Shown: positions 1-9,900, numbered from the stretch's first letter. The stretch: 64,000 nucleotides of DNA from Flavobacterium laiguense (GCF_003097655.1 NZ_QCZH01000005.1:124001-188000); one strand, 5' to 3'. Program-made: numbers and translations. Notes: a model not told the origin generated them from the letters alone.

Positions 1-1
1 T

Positions 2-2035
2 AATCCTACGTTGAATTTTGAACCGAATTTAAAATTGGCAACCCCAGTGAATTATGTTTTAGGGCCTGGAGATGAATTACAAATCAGTGTCAATGGGGTG
101 CAGGAATTTAGCGATAACGTGCCCGTATCTGTTGAAGGAAAAGTAACTATTCAGTATGTAGGTCAAATTTCGGTATCGGGTTTGACGATAGAAGCGGCTA
201 CCCAAAAAATAAAAGGAGCTATTTCTAGAGTATATAGTACAGTTCGTTCCGGACAATCACAGGTAGGAGTTAGTTTAAGTCGCATTAGAACGATTAAAGT
301 AACCATTATAGGAAGCAGACAACCTGGAAATTATTCTATCTCTTCTTTGGCAACGGTGTACAATGCCTTGTTTTTGGGTGGAGGTCCAGGAAAGAATGGT
401 AGTTATAGAAACATAGAGTTAATTAGAAACAATAAAGTATATAGAAATATCGATATTTATCGTTTTTTGGTGAGCGGTAATCAATCGGATAATGTGGGTT
501 TAAAGGATAATGATGTTATTCGTATTCCGGCGTACACCAATAGAGTAACGGTAGAAGGAGAGGTAAAACGTCCCGGAATTTTTGAGATGAAAAAGGGAGA
601 GCATTTTTCTGATTTATTGAATTTTGCTTCAGGATTCAATGAGTTTGCCTATACTGCATCGGTAAATGTTTTGCAGAAAACAGGAAAAGAATTCAAAGTG
701 GCTGATATACAAGCAGCTAAATACGGTAGTTACACTCCTTTGAATGGGGATGTGTACCGTATTTCTAAAATACTCAACCGTTTTGAAAACCGAATTGTCA
801 TAAAAGGAGCGGTATTCAGACCGGATACTTATTCTTTTTATCAAGGGATGCGTGTTTCTGATTTGATTCGACAAGCCGAAGGTTTAAAAGAAGATGCCTA
901 TCTGAAAAGAGCGAGAATCGTACGATTAAAAGCGGATTTGACCACTGAGATGGTAAATGTGGATTTGTCAAAAGTAATGGCCGGTGATTTTAATGCGGAT
1001 CTAGGCCTAAAGAAAGAAGACGTAGTAACGGTGTACTCTATTTTGGATTTCAAGGAAGAATATACAATTACCATAGACGGGGAAATCAAAAGACCGGATG
1101 TGTATGATTACCAAGACAACCTTACTCTAAATGATATTATCGTTGCAGCAGGTGGTTTAACCGGTTCTGCTTCCAAGCGTGTTGAAATAGCCAGGATGAT
1201 TAAAACCGAAAATATCGATGATGCGAATCCCAATAGAGTGGAATTGTTTAACATTGAAATCACCCCGGATTCTAATGAACAAGCGACCAATTTTGAGTTA
1301 AAGCCTTTTGATGTTATCAATATAAGAAGGATGGCGGTGGTCGAAAAGCCGGAGATGGTTACTATATACGGTGCTGTGGCTTATCCTGGTAAGTATGTTT
1401 TGGCCAATAAAAAAGAAAAAATTTATGATGTCATCAAACGAGCAGGAGGATTAATTTCTACGGCTAGTTTAAACGGTGTGAAAATAAAAAGACCGATCAA
1501 GGCGTCACAAATTGAAGCTTTAGAAAATGTAAATCTGAATTTGGGTAAAAAAGACAGTATCCAAAAGAAATTAGAAAAGAAATTAAAAGAGGATTTGAAA
1601 TATGCTACCATACCGGTAGATTGGAGTAAAGTATCCAAAAAACAAAACAGTAATGCCAATGTCACTTTATTGCCGGGGGATGAAATTGAAGTTTCGACTT
1701 TTAATGAAACGGTAAAAGTGGCTGGTAACGTGTTGCTGACATCCGAAATTCCGTATGTTAGCGGTAAAGGTTTTAATTATTATCTGGATGCCGTTGGGGG
1801 AGTGGATGCCAAAGGGTGGAGAAAGAAAGCCTATATCATTTATCCAAACGGACAAGCTGCGGTATCGCACCCTGTTTTATTGTTTTTCAGATCCAATCCA
1901 ACAGTGGAGCCAGGTTCTCAAATAATAGTTCCCGAAAAACCAGAAACCAAAAAGATGGGTGCTGGAGAATGGGTGAGTATTGCCAGTGTGTTGGTGAGTA
2001 TGGGGGTTTTGTTGGTTACTGCTCTTAAACCTTAG
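2..2035 (+). CDS. SLBB-domain polysaccharide export protein (Wza-like), 5' end outside window
   Basis: Outer-membrane polysaccharide export protein that would form the exit channel for the glycans made downstream. The frame is open to the first base of the window, so the N-terminus (signal peptide, probably lipoprotein) is missing; the TTG at 11 is internal. The visible part begins with a Poly_export domain (YVLGPGDELQISV near residues 15-27). At least four SLBB-type repeats follow, recognisable by recurring patterns such as VEGEVKRPGIF, IDGEIKRPDVY and IYGAVAYPGKY, each followed by an AGG- or SGF-type turn. A C-terminal hydrophobic helix (SIASVLVSMGVLLVTAL) fits the Wza transmembrane segment. 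The multi-SLBB layout of about 700 residues is usual for Bacteroidota. The Wzz-like partner lies 1.1 kb downstream, past an unrelated gene. Confidence 0.9.
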   Translation, partial: NPTLNFEPNLKLATPVNYVLGPGDELQISVNGVQEFSDNVPVSVEGKVTIQYVGQISVSGLTIEAATQKIKGAISRVYSTVRSGQSQVGVSLSRIRTIKVTIIGSRQPGNYSISSLATVYNALFLGGGPGKNGSYRNIELIRNNKVYRNIDIYRFLVSGNQSDNVGLKDNDVIRIPAYTNRVTVEGEVKRPGIFEMKKGEHFSDLLNFASGFNEFAYTASVNVLQKTGKEFKVADIQAAKYGSYTPLNGDVYRISKILNRFENRIVIKGAVFRPDTYSFYQGMRVSDLIRQAEGLKEDAYLKRARIVRLKADLTTEMVNVDLSKVMAGDFNADLGLKKEDVVTVYSILDFKEEYTITIDGEIKRPDVYDYQDNLTLNDIIVAAGGLTGSASKRVEIARMIKTENIDDANPNRVELFNIEITPDSNEQATNFELKPFDVINIRRMAVVEKPEMVTIYGAVAYPGKYVLANKKEKIYDVIKRAGGLISTASLNGVKIKRPIKASQIEALENVNLNLGKKDSIQKKLEKKLKEDLKYATIPVDWSKVSKKQNSNANVTLLPGDEIEVSTFNETVKVAGNVLLTSEIPYVSGKGFNYYLDAVGGVDAKGWRKKAYIIYPNGQAAVSHPVLLFFRSNPTVEPGSQIIVPEKPETKKMGAGEWVSIASVLVSMGVLLVTALKP

Positions 2036-2138
2036 TTTCGGTTGTGGGTTATGGGTTATCTGTTAAGAGGTGTCAATAACAGAAAGCGGATAACACAAAA
2101 TCGACAACGAATAACATAGAACTCACAACCGCATTTTA
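2036..2138. repeat. Intergenic 'ggttatgag' family repeat, with inverted ends
   Basis: This spacer is made almost entirely of degenerate 7-8 bp units. The left half reads as ggttgtgggttatgggtt and the right half as the opposite strand (aacagaaagcggataac, then gaactcacaaccg). The ends cggttgtg and cacaaccg are complementary, so the spacer could fold on itself. The same unit family recurs in at least ten other gaps in the window. Confidence 0.6.
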
Positions 2139-2990
2139 ATGAATAGCAACGAAATTATTTTATACCAATCGGATACACTTTCCAACCATATAGAAGTTAG
2201 GATAGAAGATGATACAGTGTGGTTAACACAGTTGCAGATGGTAGATCTGTTTCAATCGACAAAACAAAATATTAGTTTGCATATTACTAATATTTTAAAA
2301 GAAGGAGAACTTGACGAATATTCAACTGTCAAGGAATACTTGACAGTTCAACAAGAAGGAATCAGAAGTATAAAAAGAAAAGTTAAAATATACAATCTCG
2401 ACGTGATTATTTCGGTTGGATATAGAGTCAAATCACAAAGAGGAACTCAATTTCGTATTTGGGCAAACAAAATTTTAAAAGAGTATCTACTGAAAGGGTA
2501 TGCTATAAATAGCCGAATAGAATTGCTTGAGAAAAAGGTAAACTCGATTGAGATTAAGAATGACGAATTCGATTTAATCTTAAAAACCAATTTGCCTCCC
2601 AATCAAGGTGTTTTTTATGATGGACAAATATTCGATGCTTATGAACTCGTAGCAAGAATTATTAAATCGGCTAAAAAATCGATTATCCTAATAGATAATT
2701 ATTGCGACGAAAGTGTATTGTTGCTATTGTCGAAAAGGGAAGCGAATGTTAACGTCACGATATATACCAATAAAATAGAACCTACTTTACAATTGGATTT
2801 GGATAAACACAACCAACAATATAATCCTATAAGCATTCAAGTTTTCAAAAAAGCACATGATCGTTTTTTGATCATCGATAATGAGGAGTTGTATCACATA
2901 GGTGCTTCCTTAAAAGACTTAGGAAAAAAATGGTTTGCCTTCTCAAAGTTGAATGTAAATGTTGCCGATTTGTTGAGTAATTTATTGTAG
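2139..2990 (+). CDS. RhuM-family protein with C-terminal phospholipase-D-like domain
   Basis: A 283-residue protein. Residues about 15-120 match the virulence RhuM family (VWLTQLQMVDLFQSTKQNIS, then YNLDVIISVGYRVKSQRGTQ), which is probably DNA binding. The C-terminal half resembles a single PLD-type nuclease domain: KKSIILIDNYCDESVL near 175-190, then HDRFLIIDNEELYHIGAS near 245-262, with an H-x-R-x4-D arrangement where canonical PLD has H-x-K-x4-D. The RhuM plus PLD-like pairing is common in Bacteroidota but, to my knowledge, its function is unproven. It has no link to glycan synthesis, splits the SLBB exporter from its Wzz partner, and is bordered upstream by the ggttatgag repeat. A defence or mobile-element cargo role is inference. 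Confidence 0.8.
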   Translation: MNSNEIILYQSDTLSNHIEVRIEDDTVWLTQLQMVDLFQSTKQNISLHITNILKEGELDEYSTVKEYLTVQQEGIRSIKRKVKIYNLDVIISVGYRVKSQRGTQFRIWANKILKEYLLKGYAINSRIELLEKKVNSIEIKNDEFDLILKTNLPPNQGVFYDGQIFDAYELVARIIKSAKKSIILIDNYCDESVLLLLSKREANVNVTIYTNKIEPTLQLDLDKHNQQYNPISIQVFKKAHDRFLIIDNEELYHIGASLKDLGKKWFAFSKLNVNVADLLSNLL

Positions 2991-3068
2991 ATAGCATTAA
3001 ATAGAAAACCAGCTTCTCGATACAATTTTATAAAAAAAGTTGTCGCTATTTTATAAAACCACTACCAT

Positions 3069-3125
3069 TGACGTTTTTTTTAAACTGATGAAAAACGTCA
3101 TTTCATATTGCTTTTTTTAGAATAA
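3069..3125 (+). terminator. Possible hairpin terminator after the RhuM/PLD gene
   Basis: Arms gacgttttt (3070-3078) and aaaaacgtc (3091-3099) form a 9 bp stem, and a ctttttttag tract follows about 15 bases later. The T tract is not directly at the stem, so this could also be an isolated hairpin. Confidence 0.35.
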
Positions 3126-3188
3126 AAATTCCACCTCGAAGTGACGAAATAAACAGAAAACCGATAACAGACAACCGATAACGGAAAT

Positions 3189-4256
3189 ATGAACGAACAA
3201 ATACCCAACGACGAAATATCGTTAAAAGAGTTACTGGAAAAAGCCAAGGAATGGTATGCCTATTTGCTGTCACAATGGAAAATCATTGTGCTGGCAGGAA
3301 TTGTAGGAGCCGCTTTGGGATTGACCTATTCCTTTATAAAAAAACCGGTTTACACCGCGACTTTGTCTTTTGCTTTAGAAGATGAGAAATCGGGTGGTGG
3401 ATTAGGAGGTGCTTTAGGCTTGGCAAGCTCCTTTGGGATTGACCTTGGCGGCGGCGGTGGTAGTATCTTTACCGGTTCTAATTTGACAGAGCTGTTTAAG
3501 TCCCGCTCTATGGTAGAACAAACGTTAATGACTCCGGTTACCGTAAATGGGAAAGTAATTTCTTTGGCCGAAATGTACATTCAAAATAACGAATGGCGAG
3601 ACAAATGGAACGACAATCCAAAATTCAAAAACATACAGTTTTTACCCGATACTAAACGAAAATATTTCACTAGAGTGCATGATAGTATTCTGGGGGAAAT
3701 GTATAAGAATTTATCAAAAGAAGGACTTTCTGTTGCTCAAAAAGACAAAAAAGTTGCCATTATCAATATGGACGTTTCTTCTACCAACGAATTATTTTCG
3801 AAGTATTTTTGCGAAGCTTTAGCCGGACAGGTAGGGAAATTTTACGTAGAGACCAAAAGCAAAAAAGCCAGGATGAATATGGCTATTTTACAAAAGCAAA
3901 CCGATTCTATTCGTGCGGAACTCAACGGGGCGATTACCGGTGTGGCTGCGGCCAGTGATGCAACCTTTATGTTGAATCCTGCGATGAATGTTAGACGTGC
4001 CCCTTCGGCTCGTAGACAGGTTGATGTTCAAGCGAATACAGCTATATTAACAGAATTGGTTAAACAATCCGAATTAGCTAAAGTTACAGTACGTAAGGAG
4101 ACACCCTTAATACAAGTAATAGATCGACCTATTTTGCCTTTGCCTAAAGAACGTTTCGGTAAAGCCAAAGGGTTACTGATGGGAGGTGTTTTAGCAGGGT
4201 TTTTGATGGTGATGGGATTGATTGTAAGACGATTGTTGAAGCAGTTGGAGTTGTAA
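3189..4256 (+). CDS. Wzz-like chain-length determinant / polysaccharide co-polymerase
   Basis: Inner-membrane protein expected to set glycan chain length with the Wzy polymerase and to contact the SLBB exporter. Two transmembrane helices bracket a periplasmic domain, as in all Wzz proteins: N-terminal about residues 34-52 (IIVLAGIVGAALGLTYSF) and C-terminal about 329-348 (GVLAGFLMVMGLIVRRL). The periplasmic part has a glycine-rich stretch near 70-98 and a coiled segment near 230-245. There is no Walker motif or tyrosine cluster, so it is not a Wzc-type kinase. The length (355) is normal for Bacteroidota Wzz. The preceding gap carries the aacagaaaaccgataac repeat. No Wzc or Wzb is in the window. 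Confidence 0.88.
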   Translation: MNEQIPNDEISLKELLEKAKEWYAYLLSQWKIIVLAGIVGAALGLTYSFIKKPVYTATLSFALEDEKSGGGLGGALGLASSFGIDLGGGGGSIFTGSNLTELFKSRSMVEQTLMTPVTVNGKVISLAEMYIQNNEWRDKWNDNPKFKNIQFLPDTKRKYFTRVHDSILGEMYKNLSKEGLSVAQKDKKVAIINMDVSSTNELFSKYFCEALAGQVGKFYVETKSKKARMNMAILQKQTDSIRAELNGAITGVAAASDATFMLNPAMNVRRAPSARRQVDVQANTAILTELVKQSELAKVTVRKETPLIQVIDRPILPLPKERFGKAKGLLMGGVLAGFLMVMGLIVRRLLKQLEL

Positions 4257-4382
4257 ATGATTTTGTTTATCTATTAATTCAGCCTGAAAGCCGAAACTTG
4301 AAACAAAACAACTAAAATTCAGATAAATCACAATAGAAAACAAACAACAGATAACCAAAAGTAGACAACCGATAGCTGAAAA
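4257..4382. repeat. Gap with 'acaaccgata' repeat units
   Basis: No gene seen. The second half carries units such as aacagataacc and agacaaccgatagc, the same family as at 2036-2138 and 3150-3188, and runs up to the start of the cytidylyltransferase remnant. Confidence 0.5.
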
Positions 4383-4795
4383 ATGGAAACAGGAATTACT
4401 TTTAGTGCCTTCGATCTTTTCCACGCAGGGCATGTAAAAATGCTTGAAGAGGCCAAAAGGCATTGTGATTATTTAATGTAGGTTTGCAAACGAATCCAAC
4501 GCTCGATCATACAGACGAAAATCAACTTGTACAAACGGTTGTACTGTAATAGATTCATTGGAGGGTTGCAAGTTTGTGATGAGATTGGGTCTAAATACAG
4601 AACAAGATTTTATAGCTATTTTGCGTTCCTTTAAAATTGATATACGTATTGTAGGCGAGAGAAAAAGAGAGTAATGCATTGATATAGGGGTGTGTTGCGG
4701 TTAAGTAGAGTTGAAATTTAAGATGCTTGATCATCGTTTCTAGTAGTAGTTTTCGAAAAAAAGTAGTAGGGAAACTAGAGGAGAATAAAGTATAG
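4383..4795 (+). pseudogene. Decayed glycerol-3-phosphate cytidylyltransferase (TagD-like)
   Basis: Starting at ATG 4383 the sequence encodes METGITFSAFDLFHAGHVKM, the nucleotide-binding start of a TagD-type cytidylyltransferase with its HxGH motif, and stops after about 32 codons. Reading across frameshifts recovers the rest of the family in order: GLQTNPTLDHTDENQLVQT (from about 4483), a block ending in LNTEQDF then ILRSFKIDIRIVGE (to about 4657), and near the end HRF-SSSFRKKVVGKLEEN with stop at 4793-4795. Several frameshifts and in-frame stops make it non-functional. The family makes CDP-glycerol for glycerol-phosphate polymers. It is followed directly by manC and marks an earlier version of this end of the locus. 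Confidence 0.8.
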
Positions 4796-4845
4796 TATTA
4801 ATAGTGTCTTTAAAGAAGTGGTTTAAAGGTTGATAATTTTGATGT

Positions 4846-5853
4846 ATGAATAAAAAAACGGGAATTACCCATGTGATTCTCACGGGTGGGGTGGGTAGCA
4901 GGTTATGGCCTTTATCGCGAAAAAGCCAACCCAAACAATATCTTGATTTATTTGACGGTAAGTCCTTGTTTGAGATGACGGTTAACCGTAATAGTAACTT
5001 AGCGGATAAAGTAATGGTTGTAGGTAATGTTGACAATTGCCATTTGAGTCGGAAAGTGATGGAAAAATCGAATATACCGTATATAGATATAATTGAATCA
5101 ACTCCAAGAAACACTGCCGCTGCAATAGCTTTTGCAGCTTTTGCCTCTCATCCGGAAGATATTTTGGTTGTAACACCTTCAGATCATATCATTGATGAAA
5201 TGAAAAATTATGAGGCTGCTATTAATGAAGCTGTCGAGAAAGCTTTTGAAGGGTATATAGTTACTTTTGGAATTGTTCCTACAAAACCTGAAACAGGTTA
5301 CGGTTACATTGAACGCAAGGGAGATGATGTACTTTCTTTTCGGGAAAAGCCCAACCAAGTTACCGCTAAAGATTTCATTGCTAAGGGAAATTTTTTGTGG
5401 AATAGTGGTATGTTTTGTTTTAAAGCAGGAGTGTTTTTGGAAGAATTAAAATCATTTAATCCTGAAGTATATGAAAAATCAAAAATGGCTTGGGACAATA
5501 ATGCCAATGGTATTTTAGATTTAGAGATGTCTCTGGATATACCTTCCATCAGCATTGATTATGCGGTTATGGAAAGAAGTAAAAAAATTAAGGTGGTTCC
5601 ATCAACATTCATCTGGTCTGATTTAGGTTCTTTTGAGTCGGTTTATGATTTTCTTGTTTCTACGGGTCATTCAGTTGATAAAAATGGCAATATGGTAATT
5701 GGCAGCAATAACTATACTGCTTTTGTAGGGCTAAAAAACACAATTTTTGTTTATACGGATACCGCGAATCTAATTCTGCAAAAAGAAAGTTCTCAAGATG
5801 TTAAGAATGTATATAACGAATTGGAGAGAGCAAACTCGGATTTGTTGAATTAA
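4846..5853 (+). CDS. manC: Mannose-1-phosphate guanylyltransferase
   Basis: Makes GDP-mannose from mannose 1-phosphate and GTP in the cytoplasm, feeding Gmd 3 kb downstream. Residues 13-31 carry the nucleotidyltransferase signature GGVGSRLWPLSRKSQPKQ. Further family blocks include VVTPSDHIIDE near 105, TGYGYIE near 148 and FREKP near 165. At 335 residues it lacks the C-terminal phosphomannose isomerase domain of bifunctional ManC. A stand-alone cupin of that type lies at 26031, so the two functions are split by 20 kb. No phosphomannomutase (ManB) is in the window. The ATG at 4846 is the only start that keeps the full signature. Confidence 0.92.
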   Translation: MNKKTGITHVILTGGVGSRLWPLSRKSQPKQYLDLFDGKSLFEMTVNRNSNLADKVMVVGNVDNCHLSRKVMEKSNIPYIDIIESTPRNTAAAIAFAAFASHPEDILVVTPSDHIIDEMKNYEAAINEAVEKAFEGYIVTFGIVPTKPETGYGYIERKGDDVLSFREKPNQVTAKDFIAKGNFLWNSGMFCFKAGVFLEELKSFNPEVYEKSKMAWDNNANGILDLEMSLDIPSISIDYAVMERSKKIKVVPSTFIWSDLGSFESVYDFLVSTGHSVDKNGNMVIGSNNYTAFVGLKNTIFVYTDTANLILQKESSQDVKNVYNELERANSDLLN

Positions 5854-6349
5854 AAACAAGGTACTAAGATTTTATATTGTGGAACACAATGGTATGATGG
5901 ATAAACCATTCGGTGAATATTATCAACTAAAGAAAATAACAACTTAATTGATGTTTCTAGTGTAGTTTTAGACCTAGGAAACCAACAAGGGATTTAAAAT
6001 ATTTTTTTTGCTAAGGAAAACCCAGTAGATATTATTGCTGCTGTAAGAATAGAAGGGAATTGGACAAGAATAATTATCTGCGTCAATTTTTATGGGAAAT
6101 ATGCAAATTTGAATAATCTATTCGATAGATATTGCAATCTAGTGTTGAAAAATTTATTTCTTTGGGTAGTTCCTGTTTCATAAAGCAAATTGTTTGACTA
6201 TTTGTATAACGTAGGAACAGGAGAGGATTTGATTATAAAACATTTGGTAGGAACGATTCAAAAAAACACTTTTTTAACATGTTTCTGTGAGTTGAAATAC
6301 TAGACTTTATAGTATAAAAAATAAAATAATATAATTTTATAAATTAATT
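5854..6349 (+). pseudogene. Gap with decayed coding remnants (methyltransferase-like, DUF1796-like)
   Basis: No intact gene. From about 5912 a frame-broken stretch reads GEYYQLKK, then LIDVSSVVLDLG and FFAKENPVDIIAAV, which resembles the nucleotide-binding start of a SAM-dependent methyltransferase of the FkbM type. Farther on, 6147-6193 encodes KFISLGSSCFIKQIV, reminiscent of the start of DUF1796 papain-like proteins found in glycan loci. Both are broken by stops. Only the first assignment is reasonable; the second is a guess. The last 50 bases before wecB are very AT-rich and may hold its promoter. Confidence 0.35.
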
Positions 6350-7495
6350 ATGATTAAAAATTTAATTGTATTTGGAACTCGCCCTGAAGCCATAAAAATG
6401 GCTCCATTAGTAAAAGAGTTTAATAGAAATAATGAATTTTTTGAAACTCGAGTTTGTGTTACTGCACAACATCGTGAAATGTTAGATCAAGTATTGGATT
6501 TTTTTCAAATTACTCCGGATTTTGATTTGGATTTAATGAAACCCAATCAGAATTTGTATTCCTTAACCTCGGATATTATTTTGGGTATGAAATCTGTTTT
6601 AGAGAAATTTCAACCGGATTATGTGTATGTTCATGGAGACACCACCACTACTATGGCAACCAGTATAGCTGCGTTTTATTCAGGTGCTAAAGTATGTCAT
6701 GTAGAGGCGGGTTTAAGAACACATAATAAACTTTCTCCTTTTCCCGAAGAAATGAATAGACAAGTAACGGGACGTATTGCAGATTTACATTTTGCGCCTA
6801 CACTTACTTCAAAAGAAAATTTATTAAAAGAAAATGTAACTAAAGAAACAATATTGATTACCGGAAATACAGTAATCGATGCTCTTTTAGATAGTTCAGA
6901 ACGAGTAAATTCACTTCAAAATGATGAAATTGATTTGTTGAAAAGAGAATTGGACTTTACTAAGCGTATTATTTTAGTAACGGGACACCGTAGAGAAAAC
7001 CATGGGGATGGGTTTATTAATATTTGCGCTGCTTTAAAAGAAATTGCTTTAGGAAATCCAGACGTGCAGATTGTATATCCAGTACATTTAAATCCTAATG
7101 TGAAAGGGCCTGTATATGAAATTCTTGGTGAAATCTCCAGTATTAAATTAATTAATCCCTTGGCCTATCCTGCTTTTGTTTGGTTAATGAATCAATCCTA
7201 CTTAATCATTACGGATTCAGGTGGAGTGCAAGAAGAAGCACCTAGTTTAGGTAAACCAGTATTAGTAATGAGGGATACCACGGAAAGACCGGAAGCGGTT
7301 GAAGCGGGAACGGTGATTCTGGTTGGTACAGATAAAAATAGAATTGTATCAGAATGCAATAGTTTATTAAATGACAAAGTGCGTTACGAACAGATGAGTG
7401 CATTACATAACCCCTACGGCGATGGTAAAGCATGCAAGCGAATCGTAAACCATATTTTAGAATTATCAAAAGACAAGAATTTAATATTAAATTAA
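6350..7495 (+). CDS. wecB: UDP-N-acetylglucosamine 2-epimerase (non-hydrolysing)
   Basis: Interconverts UDP-GlcNAc and UDP-ManNAc. The 381-residue length and motifs fit Wec[14 protein letters not shown] at 8-20, VHGDTTT near 94-100, HVEAGLRT near 116, [10 protein letters not shown] near 213 and [10 protein letters not shown] near 288. The GHRREN and SGGVQEE blocks separate it from the hydrolysing NeuC type at 50434. The next gene, wecC, begins 11 bases after the stop, so the pair should supply UDP-ManNAcA. Confidence 0.95.
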   Translation: MIKNLIVFGTRPEAIKMAPLVKEFNRNNEFFETRVCVTAQHREMLDQVLDFFQITPDFDLDLMKPNQNLYSLTSDIILGMKSVLEKFQPDYVYVHGDTTTTMATSIAAFYSGAKVCHVEAGLRTHNKLSPFPEEMNRQVTGRIADLHFAPTLTSKENLLKENVTKETILITGNTVIDALLDSSERVNSLQNDEIDLLKRELDFTKRIILVTGHRRENHGDGFINICAALKEIALGNPDVQIVYPVHLNPNVKGPVYEILGEISSIKLINPLAYPAFVWLMNQSYLIITDSGGVQEEAPSLGKPVLVMRDTTERPEAVEAGTVILVGTDKNRIVSECNSLLNDKVRYEQMSALHNPYGDGKACKRIVNHILELSKDKNLILN

Positions 7496-7506
7496 ATATA
7501 TTTATA

Positions 7507-8727
7507 ATGATTCAACCAAAAGTTGTAACTATCGGTTTAGGTTATATTGGACTACCAACTTCAGCATTAATCGCCAATAATAATATTCCTGTTTATGGAG
7601 TTGATATCAATCAAAAAGTGGTTGACATTATCAATGCAGGTAAAATCCATATTGTAGAACCTTCTTTGGATGAAGCAGTTGCTAAGGCAGTTAAGGAAGG
7701 TTTTTTGAAAGCCGGCACAAAACCAGTAATGGCTGATACTTATTTAATTGTCGTTCCTACACCTTTTAAGGCTAAAAATGAACCAGACATTTCTTTTGTT
7801 CAAGCAGCAACTAAATCCATTCTTCCTTTATTAAAAGAAGGGGATTTATATATTATTGAATCGACGTCTCCTATAGGGACTACAGAAAAAATGTTAGAAT
7901 ATATCTATACCGAACGTCCTGAGTTGAAAGATAAATTATATATTGCCTATTGCCCAGAGCGTGTGTTGCCTGGTAATGTAATGTTTGAGCTAGTACATAA
8001 CGACCGTGTAATAGGTGGGGTAAATGAGTCTTCTACTCTAAAAGCGGTTGCTTTTTACAGTCAATTTGTAAAAGGAGAATTACATAAAACCAATGCTCGA
8101 ACCGCAGAAATGTGTAAATTAACCGAGAACTCCTCCAGAGATGTGCAAATAGCTTTTGCTAACGAATTGTCTTTGATTTGTGCAAAAGCAGATATTAATG
8201 TTTGGGAACTGATAGAATTGGCCAACAAGCACCCGCGAGTAAATATTTTGCAGCCTGGTTGTGGCGTAGGTGGGCATTGTATAGCTGTTGATCCTTATTT
8301 TATTGTAGCCGATTATCCTATGGAATCTCAAATTATTGGAAAAGCAAGGGAAGTCAATAACTATAAATCTTTTTGGTGTGCCGAACAGGTAAAAACAGCT
8401 AAGCTAGAATTTCAACTTAAAGAAGGTAGGAAAGCAAGAGTAGCTATTATGGGGTTGGCATTTAAACCTAATATTGATGACTTAAGAGAATCTCCAGCAA
8501 AATATATAGCGCAAAAGGTAATGCAAGATGCATCTAATGAGGAATATTATTTTGTTGAGCCAAATATTAATGACCATCATGTATTTAAAATTTCAAATTA
8601 TAAAGAAGCTGTTGAAAAAGCAGATATTATAGTTTTTCTTGTAGCACACAAGGAGTTTAAAAACTTGGAAATTGCTCAAGACAAAGTGGTGTTGGATTTT
8701 TGTGGAGTTTTTTTAAACAAACAATAA
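7507..8727 (+). CDS. wecC: UDP-N-acetyl-D-mannosamine dehydrogenase
   Basis: Oxidises UDP-ManNAc to UDP-ManNAcA with NAD+. An N-terminal Rossmann motif (GLGYIGLPTSALIA) begins near residue 10. The catalytic loop GCGVGGHC puts the nucleophilic cysteine at about 258, and the C-terminal UDP-binding domain contains GLAFKPNIDDLRESP. I chose ATG 7507 because the reading frame upstream overlaps wecB with sequence that matches no part of the family; this gives 406 residues. It is the direct partner of wecB. Confidence 0.94.
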   Translation: MIQPKVVTIGLGYIGLPTSALIANNNIPVYGVDINQKVVDIINAGKIHIVEPSLDEAVAKAVKEGFLKAGTKPVMADTYLIVVPTPFKAKNEPDISFVQAATKSILPLLKEGDLYIIESTSPIGTTEKMLEYIYTERPELKDKLYIAYCPERVLPGNVMFELVHNDRVIGGVNESSTLKAVAFYSQFVKGELHKTNARTAEMCKLTENSSRDVQIAFANELSLICAKADINVWELIELANKHPRVNILQPGCGVGGHCIAVDPYFIVADYPMESQIIGKAREVNNYKSFWCAEQVKTAKLEFQLKEGRKARVAIMGLAFKPNIDDLRESPAKYIAQKVMQDASNEEYYFVEPNINDHHVFKISNYKEAVEKADIIVFLVAHKEFKNLEIAQDKVVLDFCGVFLNKQ

Positions 8728-8778
8728 AGAATTTATATTATCAGAATTTTACAACTTTTAAAATGATTTAAAATAAAT

Positions 8779-9900
8779 ATGGAAAATAAAAAAATAGCAT
8801 TAATTACAGGTGTAACAGGACAAGATGGGGCCTATTTGGCAGAATTTTTATTAAATAAAAATTACATTGTGCATGGTGTAAAAAGAAGAAGTTCTTTAAT
8901 GAAAACGGACAGAATTGAGCATTTGTTTAAAGATCCACACAAAGATAATGTGAATTTCTTTTTGCACTATGGAGATATGACAGATTCAATGAATTTGACT
9001 CGAATAATTCAAGAAGTTAAGCCGGATGAAATTTATAATTTGGCAGCTATGAGTCATGTTCGTGTGAGTTTTGATACGCCAGAATATACAGTCAATGCTG
9101 ACGGTATAGGTACGCTAAGAATATTAGAAGCTGTACGTTTATTGGGGCTAGTAAAAACTACTAAAATTTATCAGGCTTCAACATCTGAACTTTATGGTTT
9201 AGTTCAAGAAACTCCACAGAAAGAAACAACACCTTTCTATCCAAGATCTCCTTATGCTGCTGCTAAAATTTATGCATATTGGATTACTGTTAATTATAGA
9301 GAGGCATATAATATGTTTGCTTGTAACGGAATTCTTTTTAATCATGAGTCTCCAACTAGAGGTGAAACTTTTGTTACAAGAAAAATAACAATGAATGCTG
9401 CTAGTATAGCTTTTGGAATTGAATCCAAATTGTTTTTAGGAAATTTAGATTCAAAAAGAGATTGGGGGCATGCAAAAGATTATATAGAGGCTATGTGGTT
9501 AATTTTACAACAAGACAAACCTGAAGATTTTGTTGTTGCAACTGGGAAAACAACTAAAGTAAGAGATTTTTTAACACTCTCTTTTCAAGAGGTGGGGATT
9601 TATATTACTTTTAAAGGAGAAGGTGTAGATGAGATTGGAACAATATCAGAAATTGATTCGGAAAAATATAAGTTTAAAACAGGTTTAAGCGAGCTTAAAG
9701 TAAATGTAGGGCAAGATATTATTTTTATTGACCCCTATTATTTTAGACCTACTGAAGTGGATTTATTGATTGGTGATCCATCTAAAATTAAAAAAGTTAC
9801 AGGATGGGAACCAAAACATGATTTGTTGTCGATCGTTAAAGATATGATGGATAATGATTTGAACATTGTAAAGAATAAATTTAATAATGTATGTGTGTAG
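8779..9900 (+). CDS. gmd: GDP-mannose 4,6-dehydratase
   Basis: Converts GDP-mannose to GDP-4-keto-6-deoxymannose, the branch point to perosamine, rhamnose or fucose. It is an extended short-chain dehydrogenase of 373 residues with [15 protein letters not shown] near 12-26, the catalytic YAAAK motif (Tyr159, Lys163), [15 protein letters not shown] and [12 protein letters not shown], all typical of Gmd. No fucose synthase (WcaG) is present. The aminotransferase two genes downstream makes GDP-perosamine the best-supported end product. Confidence 0.95.
   Translation: MENKKIALITGVTGQDGAYLAEFLLNKNYIVHGVKRRSSLMKTDRIEHLFKDPHKDNVNFFLHYGDMTDSMNLTRIIQEVKPDEIYNLAAMSHVRVSFDTPEYTVNADGIGTLRILEAVRLLGLVKTTKIYQASTSELYGLVQETPQKETTPFYPRSPYAAAKIYAYWITVNYREAYNMFACNGILFNHESPTRGETFVTRKITMNAASIAFGIESKLFLGNLDSKRDWGHAKDYIEAMWLILQQDKPEDFVVATGKTTKVRDFLTLSFQEVGIYITFKGEGVDEIGTISEIDSEKYKFKTGLSELKVNVGQDIIFIDPYYFRPTEVDLLIGDPSKIKKVTGWEPKHDLLSIVKDMMDNDLNIVKNKFNNVCV

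Noticed and set aside
7432..7506. Upstream ATG start for wecC
   Set aside because: The extra 25 codons overlap wecB and do not resemble the family; the Rossmann strand starts right after ATG 7507.
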